NCBI GenBank assembly: GCA_030833025.1
Contig: JAURHZ010000008.1
Location: forward strand, 1-19,928
Reading direction: 5' to 3'
Length of the DNA stretch: 19,928 bases
DNA from: Armatimonadota bacterium
GTDB lineage: Bacteria; Armatimonadota; Armatimonadia; Armatimonadales; Armatimonadaceae
Shown: positions 13,954 to 19,928 of the stretch, in pieces
How positions within the stretch are numbered: position 1 is the first letter of the stretch
How the letters are laid out: each line of letters starts with the position of its first letter
Position numbers and translations under genes: made by a program
Notes under the pieces: model-generated
Seen by the model: only the letters and a program-made list of their open reading frames with translations
The model's database searches: none
Told to the model about the DNA's origin: nothing

Positions 13954-15097
13954 ATGCTCGCAGACCATTATCGCGACATCGAAGCTCTTAGCAACCGTCT
14001 TGATGAACTCGGGAGGCATCTTTGACCTTCCGAAGCGTCGTCAAGAACTAGCTGCGCTTGAGCTGCAATCATCCGAGCCAACCCTCTGGGATGATCCTGC
14101 GGCTGCGCAAAAACTCATGCAGCGCCTCTCTGGTGCTAAGGCTGATCTCGATCCATTCGATACACTCCGCGCAAACGTGGATGATGTGCAGGTTTTGTAC
14201 GAGCTAGCTCAGGAAGATGATGATCCTGACAGCTACGAGACCGAAGTCGTAAAGGCCATAAACGATATTCATGCTGGCCTCGATGCCCTTGAAGTCAAGA
14301 CATTGCTCGCTGGTACCTATGATTCCGTAGATGCCATTCTCGAAGTCAAACCTGGGGCCGGAGGTACAGAAGCGTGTGACTGGGCTGCGATGCTCCTTCG
14401 CATGTATGTGCGCTGGGCTGAAGACAATGGCTTCAAAGCTGAAATCCACGAAGAACTTCCCGGTGAAGTCGCTGGAATTTCCTTTGCAACAGTCTTTATT
14501 TCTGGCCGTAATGCCTATGGCTTCCTTAAGTCTGAACACGGAGTTCACCGCCTCGTACGTATCAGCCCATTTAATGCCAACGGAAAGCGCCAGACAAGCT
14601 TTGCTGCAGTCGAAGTGATGCCTCAGGTTGAGTCTGACACGGATGTCGAAATTCGTGCCGAAGACATACGTCTGGACACTTACCGTGCAAGTGGAGCTGG
14701 TGGTCAGCACGTTAATAAAACGAGCTCCGCTGTACGTATCACGCACATCCCAACCGGAATTGTTGTGCAGTGTCAAAACGAGCGTTCTCAGCTACAAAAC
14801 AAGGAAGTTGCGATGCACATGCTGCGTGGCAAGCTTGCCGAAGTCAAGGCACGTCAGGAAGAAGCGAAGCTTGCTGCCATTCGTGGAACGCAGCTAAATA
14901 TCGAATGGGGCTCACAAATCCGCTCCTACGTCTTCCAGCCATACACATTGGTAAAGGATGTTAGAACAAAGGCCAGTGTTGGAGACGTCCAAAAGGTGAT
15001 GGATGGCTACTTGGAGCCATTTATGACCGCCTATCTCCGCTACATAGCTGGGAAGGGCACCAGTGGAGATGATTCCAATGATGACATCGATGCGTAA
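13954..15097 (+). CDS. prfB: peptide chain release factor 2, made by programmed +1 frameshift
   Basis: Terminates translation at UGA and UAA. The coding sequence is join(13954-14022, 14024-15097). Frame 0 runs 23 codons from ATG 13954 to an in-frame TGA at 14023-14025. Skipping T14023 continues as Asp-Leu-Pro-Lys-Arg-Arg and on to TAA, giving 380 residues. Seen in the protein: the stop-codon tripeptide SPF at 204-206, which marks RF2 rather than RF1, and GGQ at 249-251, each one residue off the E. coli numbering. The tail after YLRYIAGKG is acidic. AGGA (13940-13943) lies 10 bases before the ATG. A -10-like TAGACT at 13893-13898 is a weak promoter candidate. Confidence 0.96.
14011..14026 (+). 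promoter_or_regulatory. prfB +1 programmed frameshift signal
   Basis: GGGAGG (internal Shine-Dalgarno-like, 14011-14016), three bases CAT, then CTT TGA C. This is the canonical RF2 autoregulatory site (E. coli AGGGGG TAT CTT TGA C) with the same spacing. When RF2 is scarce the ribosome pauses at UGA and slips from CUU to UUU, making more RF2. Confidence 0.97.
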
Positions 15098-15626
15098 TCA
15101 GGAAAAACCTTCGGAGCTTCCTCTAAAGGAGGCTTCGGTGGCAGCAGCATTAGCCGATATTATTTGGCGCGATGCCAAAGTTGATATTGCGTTCGTTCCT
15201 GCAGCAACATATGCAGCAACCGTTGTTCCGGATGCGCCTACGGCATCGCCACTCCAGGATGACCCAATTGTGATTGTTGAACTCACCGGTGTGCAACTAC
15301 AAAATGCATTGATGAGGTCTGTGTCTTACGTGCCCAAAGCGTTTGGAGGATTGCTTTCGACCGCTGGCCTTACGACGATGGTTACCATCGGCCGTGATGG
15401 CCGTGCGAGAGTGATGTCTATTGAACTCATGGGAAAGCGTCTTGAACCGTCTCGACGCTATAAGGTCGCGATGCCCAAGCCACTCGCCGACGGGCAGCTT
15501 GGATACTTCCAGATTTGGGACAAGCAGACTGTGCGCACAACGACAAATATGACAACTCTTGGGTGCAGTCGGAAGCAAAACGGAGCAGCTCCAGTTGTGG
15601 CTTCGTATAAAGTGATTGGTCAATAA
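15078..15626 (+). CDS. stand-alone 5'-nucleotidase C-terminal-like domain protein
   Basis: About 182 residues resembling only the C-terminal, substrate-binding domain of UshA-type 5'-nucleotidases. The front part (AALADIIWRDAKVDIAFVPAA) parallels 'NLIADAxxxxTGADIAxxNxGG'. VIVELTGVQLQNALMRSVS matches the hallmark 'vveltGaqLlealE.s'. LEPSRRYKVAMPKPLADGQLGY matches 'ldpdktYrVatndflA.GgdGy'. The N-terminal metallophosphatase domain is absent, and there is no signal peptide, unlike the usually exported enzymes. The start is uncertain: ATG 15078 has GGAG 9 bases upstream inside the end of prfB, while 15081 and 15090 are possible. It overlaps prfB, and its stop overlaps the ribosome site of the next gene, so prfB through 16928 is probably one operon. 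Confidence 0.7.
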   Translation: MMTSMRNQEKPSELPLKEASVAAALADIIWRDAKVDIAFVPAATYAATVVPDAPTASPLQDDPIVIVELTGVQLQNALMRSVSYVPKAFGGLLSTAGLTTMVTIGRDGRARVMSIELMGKRLEPSRRYKVAMPKPLADGQLGYFQIWDKQTVRTTTNMTTLGCSRKQNGAAPVVASYKVIGQ

Positions 15627-15636
15627 GGAATCTGAG

Positions 15637-16551
15637 ATGCGAATAGAATGGATGTTTGTCGCCGTTGTGATCGCTCTTGTTGGTTGCGGGGCAAAAACCG
15701 TTTCGGAAGCACCCGCGCCACCAGCAGTGACAGGGCCATCGGATGCGACACGCGCATACGCCGACCTGAAGAAGCAAGTTGCCTTTGGCCCACGGACACC
15801 GGGCTCCCCTGGAGCCGCTGCGTGTCGCGACTGGGCTATCGCCGAGTTCTCAAAGGCTCTTGGTACACCCGCCAAGCGGCAGGACTTCTCGATGGTCGCT
15901 CGCGGGTCGCGTGTTGCCATGACAAACATCCTCGCACACTATAATCCGACAGCTAAACGACAAATAATGCTGTGTGCCCACTGGGATTCCAGGCCATCGG
16001 CCGATATGGAAATAGCGTCAGACAAAAAGCGTAAACCTATTCCAGGGGCAAACGATGGCGCGAGTGGAGTCGCAGCGCTTATTGAAGTCGCGAGGCAATT
16101 GAAGTCGAGCGGTGTCAATGTTGGCGTCCAGTTTGTACTGTTTGATGGAGAAGACTACGGTCCCGGGATTCAAGACATGTTCCTCGGGGCAAAGTACTAC
16201 GCCAAGAACCCTGTCCTCGGTAAGCCAGAATATGCAATTCTCATCGACATGATTGGTGATAAAGACCTGCAGATTGGCCGGGAATACAACAGTGATCGCG
16301 CCGCAAAGGACATCAATGACCGTGTCTTTGGAGCTGCGGCAAAGCTTGGCATCAAGGAATTCATCGATGCTCCTGGTCATGAAATCATGGATGACCACCT
16401 TGAGCTCCAACGTATTGGTTGGAAGGCAATCGACTTGATTGACTTTGATTACGCTCCGTGGCATACGCTAGATGACACTCCGGATCAGTGCAGTGGTGAG
16501 TCTCTCAAGAAGGTAGCCGATGTTCTCTTGGCTGTCCTGAAGAACCCGTAG
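15637..16551 (+). CDS. M28-family lipoprotein, glutaminyl-cyclase-like
   Basis: A 304-residue lipoprotein: short basic start, hydrophobic core and lipobox LVGC with Cys17 as the lipidation site, then a Pro/Ala-rich linker. The zinc aminopeptidase-like (M28) domain has the expected ligands: His115 and Asp117 (CAHWDSRP), Asp140 (GANDGASGVAALIEVAR), Glu172 (LFDGEDYG), Asp204 (LIDMIGD) and His276 (APWHTLDD). The DDHLELQRIG...IDLIDFDY and DDTPDQCS stretches are typical of the glutaminyl-peptide cyclotransferase branch, so it may cyclise N-terminal glutamine rather than cut peptides. AAGGA (15625-15629) is 7 bases before the ATG. Its TAG stop overlaps the next gene's GTG start. Confidence 0.88.
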   Translation: MRIEWMFVAVVIALVGCGAKTVSEAPAPPAVTGPSDATRAYADLKKQVAFGPRTPGSPGAAACRDWAIAEFSKALGTPAKRQDFSMVARGSRVAMTNILAHYNPTAKRQIMLCAHWDSRPSADMEIASDKKRKPIPGANDGASGVAALIEVARQLKSSGVNVGVQFVLFDGEDYGPGIQDMFLGAKYYAKNPVLGKPEYAILIDMIGDKDLQIGREYNSDRAAKDINDRVFGAAAKLGIKEFIDAPGHEIMDDHLELQRIGWKAIDLIDFDYAPWHTLDDTPDQCSGESLKKVADVLLAVLKNP

Positions 16552-16928
16552 TGAGCGATTTACTAGGAAATGATGAACTCCGGGAGTTCATTATCCTGAT
16601 GCACGAAAGTAACAACGCTTGGGCAACGCTTCCGCAAGAAGACCGGGGACGCCTGTTAGAGCTATACGGGAGTTGGGTCGCTGATCTCCGTCAGAGTGGT
16701 GCACTTGGAACTGGTCGGCCCTGCGGAGGCGAATATCGCCTACTTTACGGCAGTCCATCCGGAAAAGTTACTGATGTCACTATAAGTCCGGATGGCTTAT
16801 GCGATGTCATCACCGGCTTCTTTGTTATCCGTGCCCGCGACATGGACTCTGCAGTGGAGATAGCCAAGTCGTGTCCAGCGCTGCTGCATGGAGAGACAAT
16901 TGTCGTTCGTGAGGCGAAGCACTCCTAA
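16551..16928 (+). CDS. YCII/DGPF-related small protein
   Basis: A 125-residue cytoplasmic protein. The C-terminal half (GFFVIRARDMDSAVEIAKSCPALLHGETIVVREA) closely follows the YCII-related/DGPF pattern 'Gfyiidv.sldeAiewAkrcPal.hGg.ievRpv', and the first half has the matching LPQEDRGRLLELYGSWVADLRQSGAL helix pair. Such ferredoxin-like-fold proteins often sit near sigma factors or act as small enzymes, but this one has no such neighbour and its role is unknown. The start is GTG at 16551, sharing a base with the lipoprotein gene's stop, so coupling explains the missing ribosome site. Nothing recognisable lies in the 70 bases after it. Confidence 0.75.
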   Translation: MSDLLGNDELREFIILMHESNNAWATLPQEDRGRLLELYGSWVADLRQSGALGTGRPCGGEYRLLYGSPSGKVTDVTISPDGLCDVITGFFVIRARDMDSAVEIAKSCPALLHGETIVVREAKHS

Positions 16929-16998
16929 GGTCGACATGTAGCACTTCTATTGTCTCTGATGAAACGGCGGTAGCAACGGCAAGCAACAGGGAGTCCTA

Positions 16999-18729
16999 TT
17001 ACTTTGGCCAGCGGACTTCCGAAATCGTCCAATCACCACTGCGGTAAAGGGAGAACACACCGCCGAGATCCCCACGAGTGAGGGAGTCTACGATTTTGAG
17101 GCCAAGATCATGATGCTTTTGCCAGTCAAAATCTTCGGCGAGCATGTCTCCGGTGTTGCGTACTTGCAACATCCAGTCTTCAGGCTCTTCCGTGATTCTG
17201 ACCTGTATCTCACCAACTTGTGTGTGCTTGAAGCCATGCTCAACGCTGTTTTGAACCATTTCGTTGATGATCAACGCTAGTGAGTTCGCATGCTTTGAAT
17301 TCAACCGGAGGTCAGGTCCTTCGACAGACATGTCAATGCGGTGCGTAGGGGATGTCAAGCTTTGCTGCGTAGCGGTAACGATTGAGTCAGCAATTTTCCT
17401 AATGGCGATTGTGTCAAGGTCATCACGGCTCAGCAAATCGTGCACAGCTGCCACCGCCATCACACGGTTGATACTTTCATCAAGCACCTCCGCCGATGAA
17501 CGACCGGCAGCATGGTGCTTTTGAAGTCTTAGCAGGGATGCTATTTGTTGGAGGTTGTTCTTTACACGGTGGTGCATTTCCTGAAGGAGTGCACCCTTTA
17601 CCATCAGATTTGCATTGTGAATTGCAACGGCAACCTGGTTTCCAAGTGTACAAAGGACATCGAGCTCAGATGCAGAAAACTTATGAGGCTTCTCGGTGTA
17701 GCACGAGAGAACGCCAGTTACCTGTTCACGCACCTTGAGAGGGATCATCGCTACACTTGTCAGGCCTTCTTGCTTTGCAAGAGCGCTATGCACGTAATCT
17801 GGCTCATCTTGGACATTGAAAACTGTGTGTGCCTGCCCGGATGCGATGACTTTTCCTGAGATACCTTGCGTAATCGGAAGGTTGGGGCGCTTCTGATATT
17901 CCTTACTCTGACTTTTGACGGCCTTGAGGACAAGGAGGCCCTTTTCTTCATCGACCAGTGAAAGGGAGACCACGCGAAAGGACATGATTCGGCTGGTTGC
18001 TGCAACCGCGAGCTGGAGAATTTCCTCCAGATAGAGATCGCCTGTGATTGCACGTGACACATCCGCGACCGTGCTTAGGTGACTTGCGCGCTTCTCTGCA
18101 CTGCGGACGCGCCGGGATGCTTGAATGGCCCCCGCGACCTGCGATGCAATACTCGATAACAACTGAACCTGAGTTTTAGTGTAGTTATGCGGTGCGTAGG
18201 TCTGAACATTGACCACACCGATGACGTCGCCATGCCAAATCAGGGGGACTGAAAGAATTGACTGAAAACGGTCCTCACCTAGCGACTTAATGAAGTGAAA
18301 CCGCTCATCGGTCCAAGCTTCACTCGCAATGGCAACATGCTTGCGCTCACGAGCCACCCAACCGGTGATTCCTTCTCCAACAGCAACTTTGAGTGACCCG
18401 AAAACGGAGGCATCTAGTGCCTTATCCGTAGCAGCACGAAGTACGAGATAGTCTCTGGTTTCATTGAATAGATAAACGTAGGCGGCATCTGTGCCCGTCG
18501 ATTCAAGTGCGACTTCAGCAATGAGGGGGAGAAGGTCATCGGGGTTGACGACGTGCCCTGTGGCCTCGGCGATTCGCCTTAATGCAGCGGTCTCGGATGC
18601 TCTGGCATCGAGAGATTCTTCCAACTGACGAATTCGCTTTTTAGCTTCAATGAGCTCGTCATCCCGTTTTGCCAACTGGCGAACCAGTTTTTGTGTGTCA
18701 ACGGTAGGTTCGGGGGTAAGACCGTCCAT
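16999..18729 (-). CDS. cytoplasmic GAF-GAF HisKA_2 sensor histidine kinase
   Basis: Senses a cytoplasmic signal and phosphorylates the adjacent ANTAR regulator. The 576 residues begin with a coiled coil (about 11-50), then GAF 1 (about 55-205, with GEGITGWVARERK and SVPLIWHGDVIGVVNVQ) and GAF 2 (about 220-375, with QGISGKVIASGQ and MIPLKVREQVTGVLSCY). The HisKA_2 dimerisation box LLQEMHHRVKNNLQQIASLL is at about 381-400, with His387 the likely phospho-acceptor by alignment to E-x-x-H-R-V-K-N. A GHKL ATPase follows with NEMVQNSVEHGF (N-box, 489-500) and a Gly-containing DLGLKIV segment. No membrane segments. The start lies 7 bases after the regulator's stop. Confidence 0.93.
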   Translation of the reverse strand: MDGLTPEPTVDTQKLVRQLAKRDDELIEAKKRIRQLEESLDARASETAALRRIAEATGHVVNPDDLLPLIAEVALESTGTDAAYVYLFNETRDYLVLRAATDKALDASVFGSLKVAVGEGITGWVARERKHVAIASEAWTDERFHFIKSLGEDRFQSILSVPLIWHGDVIGVVNVQTYAPHNYTKTQVQLLSSIASQVAGAIQASRRVRSAEKRASHLSTVADVSRAITGDLYLEEILQLAVAATSRIMSFRVVSLSLVDEEKGLLVLKAVKSQSKEYQKRPNLPITQGISGKVIASGQAHTVFNVQDEPDYVHSALAKQEGLTSVAMIPLKVREQVTGVLSCYTEKPHKFSASELDVLCTLGNQVAVAIHNANLMVKGALLQEMHHRVKNNLQQIASLLRLQKHHAAGRSSAEVLDESINRVMAVAAVHDLLSRDDLDTIAIRKIADSIVTATQQSLTSPTHRIDMSVEGPDLRLNSKHANSLALIINEMVQNSVEHGFKHTQVGEIQVRITEEPEDWMLQVRNTGDMLAEDFDWQKHHDLGLKIVDSLTRGDLGGVFSLYRSGDWTISEVRWPK

Positions 18730-18736
18730 TAATGGC

Positions 18737-19312
18737 TCAAACGCTGTTTGCGAGGATAATCGCTTCGGCGATTTCGCGCATTGTCTTGCGAGTGTTCATG
18801 CTCTGAACTTGGATACGGCGGAAAGCATCCTGCTCTTTGAGACCATATTGGTCCATCAGAATACCTTTGGCTCGGTCTACCGTCTTGCGGGCATCAAGCT
18901 TGTTCTCAAGGTCATTGACTTCACGGTCAAGCTCTTCAAACTCTTCAAAGCGCGCAATCGCGATTTCAATCGCAGGCATTAGGTCGAGCTCTTTGAAAGG
19001 TTTGACCAAATATGCAAATACGCCTGCATCACGGGCACGCTCAACCAAATCGCGTTGAGAGTAAGCAGTCAGTAGGAGAACAGGTGCGATTGCTTCAGTG
19101 GAAATCAACTTAGCCGCGTCGATACCGTCCATCGTTGGCATCTTAATGTCAAGAATAGCGATGTCTGGCTTGAGCTCCTTGGTAATTTCAAGGGCTTGTT
19201 GACCATCGCCGGCTTCACCGACAACAACATGCCCCATATTTTCAAGTGTCCGCCGCAGGTCCATGCGGATGATTGGCTCGTCATCTGCGATCACAATACG
19301 CAAGGGATCCAC
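18737..19312 (-). CDS. ANTAR-domain response regulator (RNA-binding antiterminator)
   Basis: A 191-residue regulator: receiver domain, coiled coil and ANTAR domain. Receiver residues, counted from the chosen start: acidic pair in IADDEP, phospho-acceptor Asp55 (ILDIKMP), Thr82 (LLTAYS) and Lys104 (LVKPF). The coiled coil EEFEELDREVNDLENKL leads into ANTAR (RKTVDRAKGILMDQYGLKEQDAFRRIQ), three helices that bind paired RNA hairpins to prevent termination. Start choice: a longer frame begins at GTG 19324, but AAAGGTGG (19328-19321) overlaps that codon and lies 8 bases before GTG 19312, so 19312 is preferred. Kinase and regulator form one unit. Confidence 0.93.
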   Translation of the reverse strand: MDPLRIVIADDEPIIRMDLRRTLENMGHVVVGEAGDGQQALEITKELKPDIAILDIKMPTMDGIDAAKLISTEAIAPVLLLTAYSQRDLVERARDAGVFAYLVKPFKELDLMPAIEIAIARFEEFEELDREVNDLENKLDARKTVDRAKGILMDQYGLKEQDAFRRIQVQSMNTRKTMREIAEAIILANSV

Positions 19313-19320
19313 TGAATTTT

Positions 19321-19328
19321 CCACCTTT
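19321..19328 (-). promoter_or_regulatory. ribosome binding site deciding the regulator start
   Basis: Minus-strand AAAGGTGG, seven of eight bases of the AAAGGAGG consensus, 8 bases before GTG 19312. It overlaps the upstream GTG at 19324, which argues against that start. Confidence 0.65.
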
Positions 19329-19339
19329 AGTCAAGTTCA

Positions 19340-19432
19340 ACAGCGCTGTGGTTACGAAAACCAAGGCATCCAATCTTAGCCATCCGCTGCGAAAGCAATC
19401 TTTTAGCTGATCGGGCCACAGATTCACTGTGG
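19340..19432. promoter_or_regulatory. dyad-rich control region between divergent genes
   Basis: Three inverted repeats lie in the 143 bases between the divergent starts: the palindrome ACAGCGCTGT (19340-19349), a partly overlapping TGGTT/AACCA pair just after it, and CCACAG ATTCA CTGTGG (19416-19432). They are candidate operators or RNA hairpins. None has the hexaloop with A first and G fourth expected of ANTAR targets. Confidence 0.35.
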
Positions 19433-19455
19433 TTGAGTATACTTAGAGTATCACG

Positions 19456-19928
19456 GTGAACCAGAACAATTCCTCCCAAACATCAGCAATATGGACCCTT
19501 ATCGGTTCCACATTACTGGCCTTCATCCTCGCTCTCCTCAATCGCTTTTTAGGATTTGCGTTGGAATCCATTGCAGCATCCAATGGTGGGTCAGGCATCC
19601 TTTTGCCGCCAGTACGCTCTGTGCCTTCGCTATTGTTGGGAATTACATATCTCGCATCTATCCTTGGGTGTCTATTGCTGATGGCGCGGTCTGTGGCCCA
19701 GCTGCGCATATCCACGGGTTTTCTGCTCCTAACTGGCTGCCTCCTCGCATCCCCGATGCTCACCGTTCTCTGGGCCTCCGACTCTCGGAAAATGATTCAT
19801 CCGCTGCTCGAGCTGAGTGCGAACAATCTCTTTGGAACCGTTGGAGCAATTTTTGTCGGGGCAGCGATTGGGCGAATCATCAAACATCCAAACACGTTGC
19901 TCGCCGCCGCAGGCTTTGCCGCGTTTTT
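19456..19928 (+). CDS. multi-pass membrane protein, unknown, cut by window end
   Basis: An open frame from GTG 19456 runs to the end of the window (157 codons plus two bases) with no stop, so the gene is 3'-incomplete. The product starts with a polar Asn/Ser/Gln-rich dozen, then has four hydrophobic helices (about residues 13-34, 64-85, 92-112 and 135-152) separated by short loops. A Gly/Ser/Pro loop follows helix 1. No family recognised. A -10-like TATACT (19438-19443) or TAGAGT (19444-19449) lies just before the GTG, with no clear Shine-Dalgarno. It diverges from the ANTAR regulator. Confidence 0.7.
   Translation, partial: MNQNNSSQTSAIWTLIGSTLLAFILALLNRFLGFALESIAASNGGSGILLPPVRSVPSLLLGITYLASILGCLLLMARSVAQLRISTGFLLLTGCLLASPMLTVLWASDSRKMIHPLLELSANNLFGTVGAIFVGAAIGRIIKHPNTLLAAAGFAAF

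Noticed and set aside
13910..14023. Open frame upstream of the main RF2 frame, giving RF2 a longer N-terminus from 13910
   Set aside because: The residues before the shift site do not look like RF2, whereas frame 0 from 13954 (LADHYRDIEALSNRLDEL) does, and a canonical CTT TGA C slip site joins the frames.
14204..14776. Long minus-strand frame (190 codons) inside prfB
   Set aside because: Pure antisense of a highly conserved gene, with Cys- and His-rich translation of no family character. The same applies to the long antisense frames at 10607-11161 and 15297-15929.
19416..19432. CCACAG-ATTCA-CTGTGG as half of an ANTAR RNA target
   Set aside because: The loop has 5 bases rather than 6, no second hairpin of the right type is adjacent, and no terminator follows.
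19443..19763. Minus-strand frame of 106 codons at the right edge
   Set aside because: The plus strand encodes a clear multi-helix membrane protein from GTG 19456. The antisense translation has no such structure.
1..19928. CRISPR array, insertion sequence, phage gene or toxin-antitoxin pair
   Set aside because: No regularly spaced repeats, no transposase or integrase motifs, and no recognisable toxin-antitoxin pair were seen on either strand.

Overview
The window looks like an ordinary chromosomal segment of a diderm (outer-membrane) bacterium with middling GC. Several features point to a lineage outside the Proteobacteria. They are an LptD/OstA-like outer-membrane barrel, a Tat-exported Gfo/Idh/MocA oxidoreductase, an RsbW-like kinase, a HisKA_2 histidine kinase paired with an ANTAR response regulator, and a eukaryote-type myo-inositol oxygenase. 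Armatimonadota or a neighbouring phylum is my best guess, but it is an inference from gene content only. No mobile element, phage gene, CRISPR array or rRNA was seen.

Layout. Plus strand 1-1952: the 3' part of argH, then two small translationally coupled genes of unknown function (a two-helix membrane protein and a protein with a very acidic tail), closed by a terminator hairpin. Minus strand 3387-2015: an RsbW-like anti-sigma kinase, a DUF2231 membrane protein and an anchored NTF2-like protein. Plus strand 3484-3554: tRNA-Gln(CUG), with its own promoter and a strong terminator. Minus strand 8480-3584: a protein ending in an Ig-like domain, an LptD-like barrel, a Tat-exported Gfo/Idh/MocA protein and a sugar-phosphate isomerase/epimerase. 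Plus strand 8577-12491: a large secreted protein of unknown family, then metK, a TMEM14-family membrane protein and mgsA with overlapping starts and stops. Minus strand 12863-12669: a small membrane protein. Plus strand 12939-16928: myo-inositol oxygenase, prfB with a programmed +1 frameshift, a stand-alone 5'-nucleotidase C-terminal-like domain, a glutaminyl-cyclase-like M28 lipoprotein and a YCII-like protein. Minus strand 19312-16999: an ANTAR response regulator and a GAF-GAF-HisKA_2 kinase. Plus strand from 19456: a multi-pass membrane protein cut by the window end.

How genes work together. argH, metK, prfB and the tRNA are housekeeping. Response regulator and kinase form a clear two-component pair whose output should be RNA antitermination, but no RNA target is visible here. 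The Gfo/Idh/MocA protein, the isomerase/epimerase and the inositol oxygenase all act on sugars or polyols but lie about 7 kb apart in separate units, so a common pathway is only a suggestion. The least explained part is 5776-10592: an LptD-like barrel and an Ig-like protein, neither with a visible signal peptide, divergent from a large secreted protein I cannot place. Some starts (8577, 12863, 19456) lack a Shine-Dalgarno and sit only a few bases after a -10-like hexamer, hinting at leaderless or near-leaderless mRNAs.
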